The notes under the pieces are model-generated. The model worked only from the letters and a program-made list of their open reading frames with translations, ran no database searches and had not been told where the DNA came from. A stretch of 6,525 bases of DNA from Actinomycetota bacterium. Its GTDB lineage: Bacteria; Actinomycetota; Actinomycetes; Mycobacteriales; Micromonosporaceae. Positions 1 to 5,871 of the stretch are shown one piece after another (the first letter of the stretch is position 1; each line of letters begins with the position of its first letter). The stretch lies in the NCBI GenBank assembly GCA_005885115.1, contig VAXX01000063.1, positions 1 to 6,525 on the forward strand. The letters are read 5' to 3'. Made by a program: the position numbers and the translations under genes.

Positions 1-1155
1 CCCACCCGCCGGCTGGTCGCCCACTTCGCCAGCACCGTCGGTATCCACGAGGGCTCGGACGTGCGGGTGCTCGGGGTACGCATCGGCGACGTGGTACGGG
101 TCGTCCCGCAGGGGCGCACCGTGCTCGTCGAGCTGCGCTACGACGCGAAGTACCCGATCCCGGCCGATGTCACCGCCGCCATCATCCCGCCCAGCGTGGT
201 CAGCGACCGGTACGTCCAGCTCACCCCCGCGTACGCCGGCGGTCCGGTCCTGCCCGACGGTGCCGACCTGCCGATCGGGCACACCGCCGTCCCGCTGGAG
301 CTGGACGACGTGTACCGCGCGCTGGACCAGTTCAACACCGCGCTGGGCCCGCAGGGCGCCAACTCCGGCGGCGCGCTGAAGAACCTCGTCGCCACCGGCG
401 CGGCCAACCTCGACGGCAACGGCGAGAACCTGGGTGCCACGCTCGACGGGTTCGCCAAGACGCTGGGTACCCTCGCCGACGGCCGCGCCGACCTGTTCGG
501 CTCGCTGGCCGACCTCCAGCGCTTCGTCACCGCGCTGGCCGAGAGCGACCAGCAGGTACGGCGGTTCAACGACCAGCTCGCCACGGTCAGCGAGCAACTG
601 GCGGGGGAGAGCCAGGACCTCGCGGCCGCGCTGCGCAACCTGGCCACCGCGCTGGCCGACATCACGACGTTCGTCCGGGACAACCGGGCGGCGTTGAAGT
701 CCAATGTGGAGGGTCTGACCGAGGTCTCCGGGGTACTGGCCCGGCAGCAGCAGGCGCTGGCCGAGGTGCTGACCGTCGCGCCGCTGGGCCTGTCCAACCT
801 GAACCTGTCGTACAACGCGCGCTCCGGCACCCTGGACACCCGTAACGACGCCACCGGCCCGTACGACCCGGCCAGCTACGTCTGCTCGCTGCTGGTCGAC
901 GTGGTACCGGTGGCCCAGGTACCCCGGGAGTGCATCGCCCTGGCCCAGACCCTCGCGGCCGGGCACCTTCCGATGACCGCCGAGCTTCGCAGGCTTGCCG
1001 GGCTGCCGTCCGCCAGCTCCCCGCCGGGCGGCAGCGCGTCCGGTACCCCGGGGGTGCCAGCGTCCGGGGTACCAGGTCCCAGCGTCGGAGTCGGTGGTGG
1101 CGGCCCGGTCGCCACCGACCCGACGCTGGGCGGGATCCTGGGGGGCCTGCCGTGA
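1..1155 (+). CDS. mceD: MceD-like MCE/MlaD family protein, 5'-truncated by the window edge
   Basis: This is an actinobacterial MCE protein, an extracytoplasmic subunit of an ABC-type lipid/sterol importer. The frame is open from base 1 and reads PTRRLVAHFASTVGIHEGSD before the GTG at 61. That GTG is internal, and the true start with its N-terminal membrane anchor lies upstream of the window. The MCE domain covers about the first 90 visible residues (EGSDVRVLGVRIGDV, then YVQLTP). A long helical, coiled-coil-like region with LADL, QQVRRFNDQL and LRNLATALAD segments follows to about residue 255. Next comes a part with two cysteines (YVCSLL, PRECIAL) that could pair. The tail of about 45 residues is Pro/Gly/Ser-rich and ends LGGILGGLP. 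384 residues are visible. The letter D is assigned by position, directly before the lipoprotein MceE. Its TGA overlaps the next start (GTGA), so translation is probably coupled. The substrate cannot be told from sequence. Confidence 0.93.
   Translation, partial: PTRRLVAHFASTVGIHEGSDVRVLGVRIGDVVRVVPQGRTVLVELRYDAKYPIPADVTAAIIPPSVVSDRYVQLTPAYAGGPVLPDGADLPIGHTAVPLELDDVYRALDQFNTALGPQGANSGGALKNLVATGAANLDGNGENLGATLDGFAKTLGTLADGRADLFGSLADLQRFVTALAESDQQVRRFNDQLATVSEQLAGESQDLAAALRNLATALADITTFVRDNRAALKSNVEGLTEVSGVLARQQQALAEVLTVAPLGLSNLNLSYNARSGTLDTRNDATGPYDPASYVCSLLVDVVPVAQVPRECIALAQTLAAGHLPMTAELRRLAGLPSASSPPGGSASGTPGVPASGVPGPSVGVGGGGPVATDPTLGGILGGLP
1042..1073 (+). repeat. Inverted repeat, 10-bp perfect stem, in the mceD 3' end
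   Basis: GGTACCCCGG (1042-1051) is the exact reverse complement of CCGGGGTACC (1064-1073), with a 12-base loop. It lies in the Pro/Gly-rich tail codons, 78 bases before the mceE start. It could be a chance result of Pro and Gly codons being complementary, or a structure affecting translation of mceE. Confidence 0.6.
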
Positions 1156-2306
1156 ACCGGATCGCGCTGCTGCTCCTGCCGGTACTCCTGCTGTCCGGCT
1201 GCACCACGCTGCCCGGCGGCGCCCCGGGCGGACCCTCGTACCGGGTCACCGCCGAGTTCTCCGACGTCCTGGACCTGGTACCGCAGGCCGCCGTCAAGGT
1301 CAACGACGTGACCGTCGGCAGCGTGGACAAGCTGTCGCTGGTCGGCTGGACGGCCCGGGTCACCCTGCGGATCGACCGCGACGTGAAGCTGCCCGCCAAC
1401 GCCACCGCCGCGATCCGGCAGACCAGCCTGCTCGGCGAGAAGTTCGTCTCGCTCTCGGCGCCGGCCGACGAGAGCCCGCGCGGCGTACTCGCCGACGGCG
1501 CGACGATCCCGTTGTCCCGCACCAGCCGCACCGTCGAGGTCGAGGAGGTGCTCGCGGCGCTGGGCATGCTGCTCAGCGGCGGCGGACTGGCCCAGCTCAA
1601 GACCATCAACGAGGAGCTGGCCACGGCGCTGTCCGGCCGTGAGGACGCGGTCACCGATTCGCTGCACCAGCTCGACACGTTCCTCGCCGGACTCGATGCC
1701 CAGAAGGCCGAGCTGGTCCGGGCTATCGACGCGCTGGACCGGTTCTCGGCCCACCTGGCCCAGCAACGGGACACCATCGCCCACGCGCTGGACTCGCTCG
1801 GCCCTGGGCTGGCCGTCCTGGCCCAGGAACGCCAGCAGCTCACCGGGGCGCTCACCGCGCTGTCCGGACTGTCCACGGTGGGTACCCGGGTGGTCAACGC
1901 CAGTACCGAGGACACCCTGGCGACGCTGCGGGCGCTGCGCCCGTTGCTCGACCAACTGGTACGCGCCGGGGACGACCTGCCCCGTGCGCTGGACTTCCTG
2001 CTCACCTACCCGTTCCCGCCCAACGCCATCGGCGCGGTGTCCGGTGACTTCGTCCGGCTGCACGTGACCCTGGACCTCAACGGGGCCACCATCCTGGCCA
2101 ACCTGCTCGCCGCCCCGCCCACGCCGGCCGCCGCGAAGACGCCCGGACTCCCGGGCCTACCCGGACTGCCCGCCGTACCGGGGGTCACCGCTCCGCTGCC
2201 CGCTCCCGGCACCGCCCCCACACCGGGAGCGGGCGGCGGTACCTCCGGCGGTACCGGCGGTACCGGCTGCGGCCTGCTCGGAATCCTGACGGGGTGCCAG
2301 CCATGA
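1152..2306 (+). CDS. mceE: MceE-like MCE family lipoprotein
   Basis: This is the lipid-anchored MCE subunit of the importer (384 aa). The GTG start at 1152 overlaps the mceD stop by 4 bases. It has a six-G run at 1140-1145 with 6 bases of spacing as a weak ribosome site. It gives an ideal lipoprotein signal: MNR, a Leu-rich core, and lipobox L14-S-G-C17. The MCE domain runs from about residue 30 to 105 (VKVNDVTVGSV, SLLGEKFVSL). A helical region from about 160 to 265 contains LDAQKAELVRAIDALDRF and LAQERQQLTGAL. A conserved-looking segment follows (DDLPRALDFLLTYPFPPNA). The last 55 or so residues are Pro/Gly-rich with a collagen-like GLPGLPGLP. They end in a cysteine pair, GCGLLGILTGC. The lipobox in the penultimate mce position is what identifies E (LprK-type in mycobacteria). 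Frames open further upstream are rejected because they destroy the signal peptide. Confidence 0.93.
   Translation: MNRIALLLLPVLLLSGCTTLPGGAPGGPSYRVTAEFSDVLDLVPQAAVKVNDVTVGSVDKLSLVGWTARVTLRIDRDVKLPANATAAIRQTSLLGEKFVSLSAPADESPRGVLADGATIPLSRTSRTVEVEEVLAALGMLLSGGGLAQLKTINEELATALSGREDAVTDSLHQLDTFLAGLDAQKAELVRAIDALDRFSAHLAQQRDTIAHALDSLGPGLAVLAQERQQLTGALTALSGLSTVGTRVVNASTEDTLATLRALRPLLDQLVRAGDDLPRALDFLLTYPFPPNAIGAVSGDFVRLHVTLDLNGATILANLLAAPPTPAAAKTPGLPGLPGLPAVPGVTAPLPAPGTAPTPGAGGGTSGGTGGTGCGLLGILTGCQP
2193..2239 (+). repeat. Inverted repeat, 17-bp stem, in the mceE 3' end
   Basis: The arms 2193-2209 (CCGCTGCCCGCTCCCGG) and 2223-2239 (CCGGGAGCGGGCGGCGG) pair over 17 positions, with one T-G wobble and a 13-base loop. 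The inner 12 pairs are perfect. It ends 63 bases before the mceF start and lies inside codons for the Pro/Gly tail. It has no T-tract, so it is not a classic terminator. Confidence 0.7.
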
Positions 2307-3508
2307 GGATCAGCCGGCTCGGGCGTATCCAGGTGATCGTGTTCGCGATCGTCAGCCTACTCGGCGTCTCGTTCGTCGGGTTCCGGTACGTCGGCATCGG
2401 GCAGAGCCTGTTCAGCGGCGACTACCTGGTCCACGCCGACTTCGCCCGGACCGGCGGGATCTTCCCGAACGCTCCGGTCACCGTCCGGGGCGTACCGGTC
2501 GGGCAGGTCGCCTCGGTGGCCCTGCACGGCACCGTGGTCCGGGTGGACCTGCGGATCCACGGCACGGTACCGGCGGACCTGCGCGCCGTGGTGGCCCAGC
2601 GCTCGGCCGTCGGGGAGGAGTACGTGGACCTGCGCCCGAACTCCGACACCGGCCCGTACCTGCGTGCCGGCGACGTCATCCCGGTCGACCGTACGGGTAC
2701 CCCGCTGCCCGTGGAGACGTTGCTGGCCAACCTCGACGCCCTGGTCCGGTCGGTGGGTATCCGCGATCTGACCACTCTCATCGACCAGCTCGGTACGGCC
2801 TTCGAGCACAACAGCGCGGCCCTGCGCCAGATCATCGAGGCCTCCGACGAGCTGCTCCAGTCCGCCACCCAGAACCTGCCCCAGACCAAGGCACTGATCC
2901 GGGACGGCAGCACGGTTCTGGATACCCAGATCGCCGGGGCCGACGCCATCCGCCGCTGGGCGGCCGGCCTCGCCCAGCTGACCGCGGCGTTGCGCGGCTC
3001 GGACGGGGACCTGCGGCGGCTGCTGACCGCCGGCCCGCCCGCCGCCCGGCAACTCGTCGGCCTGCTGCGCGACCTGGACCCGACGATCGGCACGCTGCTG
3101 GGCAACCTGGTCACCGTCAACGGGATCGCCGCCCGGCGGCTGCCCGGCATCGAGCAGATCCTGGTGGAGTTCCCGATCGTGGTGTCCGGCGGGTTCACCA
3201 TCGCGCCGGGCGACGGTACCGCCCACTTCGGTCTGGTCCTCAACGTCGGCAACCCGCCGCCGTGCCAGTACGCCCAGGGCGGCCAGGCCGGCTGCCACGT
3301 CCCCCGCGGCGCCAACGCCGCGCCCGGCGCCGGCGGTACCGGCCCCACGCCCGCGCCGCTGGGCGGCGCACCGCAACCCGACCCGGGCACCGGACTGGTG
3401 GACGGCGGCGACGGCCTGCCGCTGCTGCTGGGCGGCACCGGCGGCCAGGACCGGATGGCCGGCGCCCAGTCCTGGAAAGAGCTACTCCTCGCCGGGCTCA
3501 CGCCATGA
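2303..3508 (+). CDS. mceF: MceF-like MCE family protein
   Basis: This is the last MCE subunit of the operon (401 aa), a membrane-anchored extracytoplasmic protein. The ATG at 2303 overlaps the mceE stop (ATGA) and has a GGGG at 2291-2294 with 8 bases of spacing. An in-frame GTG at 2294 would add only three residues and lacks as good a site. Residues about 8-28 form the membrane anchor (IQVIVFAIVSLLGVSFVGF). The MCE domain is at about 38-115 (VTVRGVPVGQV, AVGEEYVDLRP). A helical region runs to about residue 265, with SAALRQIIEASDELLQSA and LRRLLTAGPPAARQLVGLL. Near the C-terminus is a two-cysteine segment, PPPCQYAQGGQAGCHVP, and then a Gly/Pro-rich tail ending SWKELLLAGLTP. The last 8 codons lie inside a 26-bp tandem duplication that also shapes the start of the next gene. 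Confidence 0.93.
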   Translation: MRISRLGRIQVIVFAIVSLLGVSFVGFRYVGIGQSLFSGDYLVHADFARTGGIFPNAPVTVRGVPVGQVASVALHGTVVRVDLRIHGTVPADLRAVVAQRSAVGEEYVDLRPNSDTGPYLRAGDVIPVDRTGTPLPVETLLANLDALVRSVGIRDLTTLIDQLGTAFEHNSAALRQIIEASDELLQSATQNLPQTKALIRDGSTVLDTQIAGADAIRRWAAGLAQLTAALRGSDGDLRRLLTAGPPAARQLVGLLRDLDPTIGTLLGNLVTVNGIAARRLPGIEQILVEFPIVVSGGFTIAPGDGTAHFGLVLNVGNPPPCQYAQGGQAGCHVPRGANAAPGAGGTGPTPAPLGGAPQPDPGTGLVDGGDGLPLLLGGTGGQDRMAGAQSWKELLLAGLTP

Positions 3509-3542
3509 ACAACCGAGCCGGGCTCACGCCATGAACAACCGA
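3491..3542 (+). repeat. 26-bp perfect tandem duplication at the mceF/mas junction, creating a 9-codon minigene
   Basis: Bases 3491-3516 and 3517-3542 are identical, adjacent 26-bp copies (each begins GCCGGGCTCACGCCATGAAC). Each copy carries the end of mceF (AGLTP stop) and an overlapping ATGA. The first ATG (3505) overlaps the mceF TGA and reads M-N-N-R-A-G-L-T-P to a TGA at 3532-3534. That TGA overlaps the second ATG (3531), which is in frame with the Mas gene. Because 26 is not a multiple of 3, the copy moved the first ATG out of the Mas frame. With one copy removed, the ATG overlapping the mceF stop would be in frame with the Mas protein. Whether the 9-residue peptide is made is unknown; it may only relay ribosomes. 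Confidence 0.95.
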
Positions 3543-3544
3543 AC

Positions 3545-3549
3545 GGAGG
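3545..3549 (+). promoter_or_regulatory. Ribosome binding site GGAGG deciding the Mas start at 3555
   Basis: GGAGG lies 5 bases before the ATG at 3555. The alternative ATG at 3531 is preceded only by duplicated mceF coding sequence and has no such site. This favours 3555 as the main start, although 3531 could be used by re-initiation through its ATGA overlap. Confidence 0.7.
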
Positions 3550-3554
3550 CGACC

Positions 3555-4274
3555 ATGGTCACCCGTGATGACCGTCGCACGGTGGCGCTCGCCGCCCGCC
3601 GGAACGCCCGGGTCCACACCCGCCGCGCGGTCGGCGCCGCCCCGGGCGAGGCGGACTTCCTCCCCGGACCCGAGCCGCTGGAGACCGTCGAGCCGCCCAG
3701 CCCGCCGCGGCGGGTGGTCCGCCGCCCCCGGCCGGACCGGCGGGCCACCAGGCCCGAGGTCGCCCGGCCCGCCGAGCCGAAACCGGCCGGCCGCTGGCGG
3801 TGGGGCGCCCGGATCGCGCTGGTCGCCGTGCTCGCCGCGGTCGCCGCCGCGGGGCTCCTCGGACGGCAGTGGTACGACCAGCGGCAGCTCGACACCGCCC
3901 GCCAGCAGGCCCTGGCCGCGGCCCGGCAGGAGACGGTCGACTTCGTCTCGATCAGTGCCGCGAGCGTGGACCGGGACCTGCGGCGCATCTCCGACGGCGC
4001 GACCGGTGAGTTCAAGGACGAGTTCACCCGGGACCTGACGCAGGTACGCGCCGCCGTGGTGGAGAACAAGGTGGACTCCACCGGCAGCGTCCTGCGGGCC
4101 GCGGTGGTCTCCTCCGACCTGCGTACCGCCGTCGTGCTCGTCGCCATCGACGCGACCGTGAAGAACACCAGCGCCCCGGACGGCCGGCTGTCCCACTACC
4201 GGATCCAGGTGAGCCTGGCCCGGGACGGCGGGTCCGGCCGGTGGCTGGTCTCCCAGCTCCAGTTCGTCGGCTGA
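3555..4274 (+). CDS. Mce-associated membrane protein (Mas), first copy
   Basis: This is a single-pass Mce-associated protein (239 aa from ATG 3555; 247 aa if ATG 3531 is used). Proteins of this class are encoded just after mceF and are thought to stabilise the Mce complex. The N-terminal 80 or so residues are cytoplasmic, basic and Pro/Arg-rich (PPRRVVRRPRPDRRATRP) and are probably disordered. One membrane helix lies at about 84-103 (ARIALVAVLAAVAAAGLL). The rest is an extracytoplasmic domain. It starts with a helix (RQLDTARQQALAAARQETVDF), then has ISDGATGEFKDEF and alternating beta segments ending GRWLVSQLQFVG. This pattern resembles the NTF2-like fold of Mas proteins. The fold is inferred from pattern, not from a search. 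The gene follows mceF after the tandem duplication and is followed 13 bases later by a second Mas gene. Confidence 0.85.
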   Translation: MVTRDDRRTVALAARRNARVHTRRAVGAAPGEADFLPGPEPLETVEPPSPPRRVVRRPRPDRRATRPEVARPAEPKPAGRWRWGARIALVAVLAAVAAAGLLGRQWYDQRQLDTARQQALAAARQETVDFVSISAASVDRDLRRISDGATGEFKDEFTRDLTQVRAAVVENKVDSTGSVLRAAVVSSDLRTAVVLVAIDATVKNTSAPDGRLSHYRIQVSLARDGGSGRWLVSQLQFVG

Positions 4275-4276
4275 CC

Positions 4277-4281
4277 GGAGG
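4277..4281 (+). promoter_or_regulatory. Ribosome binding site of the second Mas gene
   Basis: GGAGG sits 6 bases before ATG 4288, in the 13-base gap after the first Mas stop. This is a near-ideal site, so this gene does not need stop/start overlap for translation. Confidence 0.75.
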
Positions 4282-4287
4282 CCACCG

Positions 4288-4782
4288 ATGCGACGCATAT
4301 CCCTGCCCGAGACCGGTCGCGCGCTCGCGCTGCTGACCGTCGCCGCGCTCGCCGCCGCTACCCTCGCCGGCTACTTCTGGTACGGCCAGCACCGGGCCCA
4401 GCAGCGCGACCACACCGCCCGTACCTGCCTGGCCGCGGCCACCCCGGCCGCCCAGGCGATCTTCTCCTACGACTACCGGACCTTCGACGCCAGCGTCAGC
4501 AACGCGCACGGCTTCGTCACCGGTACCTTCGCCACCGAGTACGCCGCGACGACGAAGACGTTGAAGACGACGGCCGTCAAGGAGCAGGCGGTCGTCCAGG
4601 CGCAGGTGTCCGCGGTGGGGCTGGTCGAGTCCGGGGACCACACCGTGCAGGTGATGGTCTACCTCAACCAGTACCGGCGCAACGCCAACATCACCGGCGA
4701 AAAGGTCGACCAGGACCGGGTGGTGTTGACCATGACGCCGGACCGTGGGGACTGCAAGGTGTCCGGAGCCGCCGCGATCTGA
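4288..4782 (+). CDS. Mce-associated membrane protein (Mas), second copy
   Basis: This is a small single-pass Mas protein (164 aa). A short cytoplasmic N-terminus (MRRISLPETGR) leads into a membrane helix at about 11-32, followed by an extracytoplasmic domain of about 130 residues. The stretch FSYDYRTFDASVSNAHGFVTGTF is typical of Mce-associated proteins. It is followed by EYAATTKTLKTTAVKEQ and beta strands (QVMVYLNQYRR, DRVVLTMTP). Two cysteines, at 47 and 156, could form a disulfide tying the first helix to the C-terminus. The protein is much shorter at the N-terminus than its neighbour, which has a long basic tail. Two different Mas proteins after mceF is the usual arrangement. The stop overlaps the next ATG by one base (TGATG), so the following lipoprotein gene may be translationally coupled. 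Confidence 0.87.
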   Translation: MRRISLPETGRALALLTVAALAAATLAGYFWYGQHRAQQRDHTARTCLAAATPAAQAIFSYDYRTFDASVSNAHGFVTGTFATEYAATTKTLKTTAVKEQAVVQAQVSAVGLVESGDHTVQVMVYLNQYRRNANITGEKVDQDRVVLTMTPDRGDCKVSGAAAI

Positions 4783-5581
4783 TGTGCTTTGCTGGAGGCG
4801 TGAGCTCGGGTATCCGACCGGTCCGGCGCCGCCAGCTCCTGACGCTCGGTGCGGCGGCGCTGCTGGCCGGCTGCTCCGGCGACGGTACGCACGAGGGCGA
4901 CGCCCGGTGGAACGCCGCCCCGGCCTCATCGAACGTGCCCGGCGACTCCCACTCCGGTCCGCCGACCCCGACCCCGGCCGGTACCCCGTCCCCCTCCCCG
5001 ACGCCGTGGCAGATCCCCACTCCGGCGACCCCGACCCCCGGCGTATGCCCCGGTACCCCCGGGGTCGTGCAGCACCCCGGTGGCCCGCAGCACTACCTGC
5101 CGTGCAGCGGTACCGACATCGCCCTGACCATCGACGACGGGCCGGACCCGCAGACCCGCAACTGGTCGCCTCGGTGGCCGCGGCCGGGCACCAGGTCGCC
5201 AACCACACCTTCACCCACGCCCAGCCCTTCGCCCGGCTGACCGCGCCGCAGGTGCACGACGAGATCGCCCGTACCTCCGACGTGCTCGCCGGGATCGGGA
5301 TCCGGCCACGGCTGTTCCGCGCACCGGGCGGCGAGTGGTCCCCGGCCACGCTGGGCGAGTGCGCCGCCGCCGGGCTACGCCCGCTCGACTGGTCGGTCGA
5401 CCCGCGGGACTGGTCCCGGCCGGGGGTACGGCACATCGTCGAGACGATCCTGACCCGGACCCGGCCCGGCGCGATCATCCTCGACCACGACGGCGGCGGC
5501 GACCGCCAGCAGACGCTGGACGCGCTGACCATCGCGCTCCCGCGCCTGCTGGACGCCGGCTACCACTTCGTCCAGCCCTGA
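4782..5581 (+). pseudogene. Frameshifted lipoprotein polysaccharide deacetylase (NodB/CE4)
   Basis: This reads as a CE4 deacetylase, the family that removes acetyl groups from peptidoglycan, chitin or xylan. It is split over two frames. Frame one starts at ATG 4782 and gives a lipoprotein signal (RPVRRRQLLTLGAAALLAGC, Cys31, with a possible Tat twin Arg). A wall-spanning Pro/Thr/Ser linker and motif 1, TIDDGPDP (residues 116-123), follow. The match to NodB then fails near 5152, and frame one stops at 5240. The other frame continues as ADPQLVASVAAAGHQVANHTFTH (motif 2, H codons at 5204 and 5216). It then carries RAPGG (5318), DWSVDPRDW (5387) and LDHD (5480), ending at 5581. About 29 residues between motifs 1 and 2 are absent. 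In Streptomyces lividans CE4 the second Asp to the first His spans 49 residues; here about 20 would remain. A GTG at 4800 is a poorer start, with only 1 base after GGAGG. An assembly error is possible. Confidence 0.85.
5145..5160 (+). repeat. 8-bp tandem repeat (GACCCGCA twice) at the frameshift scar
   Basis: GACCCGCA occurs at 5145-5152 and again at 5153-5160, exactly where the deacetylase changes frame. Removing one copy would join the two frames into a 263-residue open frame reading TIDDGPDPQLVAS. That product would still lack the segment normally found between motifs 1 and 2. Confidence 0.9.
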
Positions 5582-5588
5582 ATCCTGC

Positions 5589-5783
5589 TCAGCTGGGCTC
5601 GGGCGGGGCCACGTGCGCGTCGGGACCCGGGAAGCACAAGGTCTCGTGGCCGTTGTCGGTCCACCGCACCAGGTACGGCGGCCGGCCATCGGTACCGCGC
5701 ACCTCCAGCACCACCCCGATCCGCTTCGGCGTGCCCACGTGGGCACCCTCGAGGACCAACCGGTCTCCGGTCTGTGCCTTCAT
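5589..5783 (-). CDS. DUF1918 family small protein
   Basis: This is a 64-residue protein whose whole length fits the actinobacterial DUF1918 family: MKAQTGDRLVLEGAHVGTPKR, IGVVLEVRGTDGRPPYLVRW and CFPGPDAHV. The family is predicted to form a small SH3-like beta barrel; its biochemical role is not established to my knowledge. The start is ATG at 5783, with AAGGGG (5795-5790) 6 bases upstream as ribosome site. It lies 88 bases downstream of pntB on the same strand, so it may be read from its own promoter or through from pntB. Its stop is only 7 bases from the stop of the convergent deacetylase. No signal peptide or membrane segment is visible, so it is probably cytoplasmic. Confidence 0.88.
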   Translation of the reverse strand: MKAQTGDRLVLEGAHVGTPKRIGVVLEVRGTDGRPPYLVRWTDNGHETLCFPGPDAHVAPPEPS

Positions 5784-5829
5784 CTGACGCCCCTTCCCCA
5801 GTCCGGCGGGCTCTCCCCATGACGCTACG

Positions 5830-5848
5830 CCGGGCCGGGCGGGCCCGG
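5830..5848 (-). terminator. Candidate hairpin terminator downstream of pntB
   Basis: CCGGGCC (5830-5836) and GGCCCGG (5842-5848) form a perfect 7-bp stem with a 5-base loop, starting about 23 bases after the pntB stop. There is no T-tract on either side, so it is at most a T-less, GC-type terminator as seen in actinomycetes. The rest of the 5784-5871 gap shows no convincing promoter. Confidence 0.35.
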
Positions 5849-5871
5849 ACAGGTCAAGCGCGGGAATTGCG

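Noticed and set aside
61..1155. GTG at 61 as the start of the first MCE gene
   Set aside because: The same frame is open to base 1, and the residues before it (VAHFASTVGIHEGSD) are the first strand of the MCE domain. The gene enters from outside the window.
662..2063. Long minus-strand open frames (662-2005 and 876-2063) opposite mceD/mceE
   Set aside because: They are antisense shadows of GC-rich genes, rich in Arg/Ser/Pro or Gly/Gln/Arg, without recognisable domains, and opposite well-supported MCE genes.
2248..2264. Three close GGTACC copies with Gly-Gly-Thr codons as an operator or iteron
   Set aside because: They encode the GGTSGGTGGTG tail of MceE inside a gene, and GGTACC is abundant everywhere in the window.
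4960..5060. Pro/Thr/Ser-coding low-complexity tract as a DNA repeat element
   Set aside because: It is explained as the wall-spanning linker of a lipoprotein; the codons vary and there is no fixed repeat unit.
5130..5170. Programmed ribosomal frameshift in the deacetylase
   Set aside because: No slippery heptamer is visible, and the NodB core between motifs 1 and 2 is missing, so a frameshift alone would not rebuild a normal domain.
4024..5532. 502-codon minus-strand open frame opposite the Mas and deacetylase genes
   Set aside because: Its composition is Arg/Ser/Gly/Pro low complexity with no domain. The plus strand carries clear Mas and NodB motifs throughout.
4745..5581. Second deacetylase frame as an independent gene starting at ATG 4745
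   Set aside because: That ATG lies inside the second Mas gene, and the first 135 or so codons are Arg/Pro-rich noise. Only the part after about 5150 is protein-like, so it is the downstream half of the frameshifted gene.
5852..5857. TTGACC on the minus strand as a -35 box for the DUF1918 gene
   Set aside because: No -10-like hexamer lies at 16-19 bases; the nearest candidate (TAGCGT) is about 24 bases away and the hairpin lies between.
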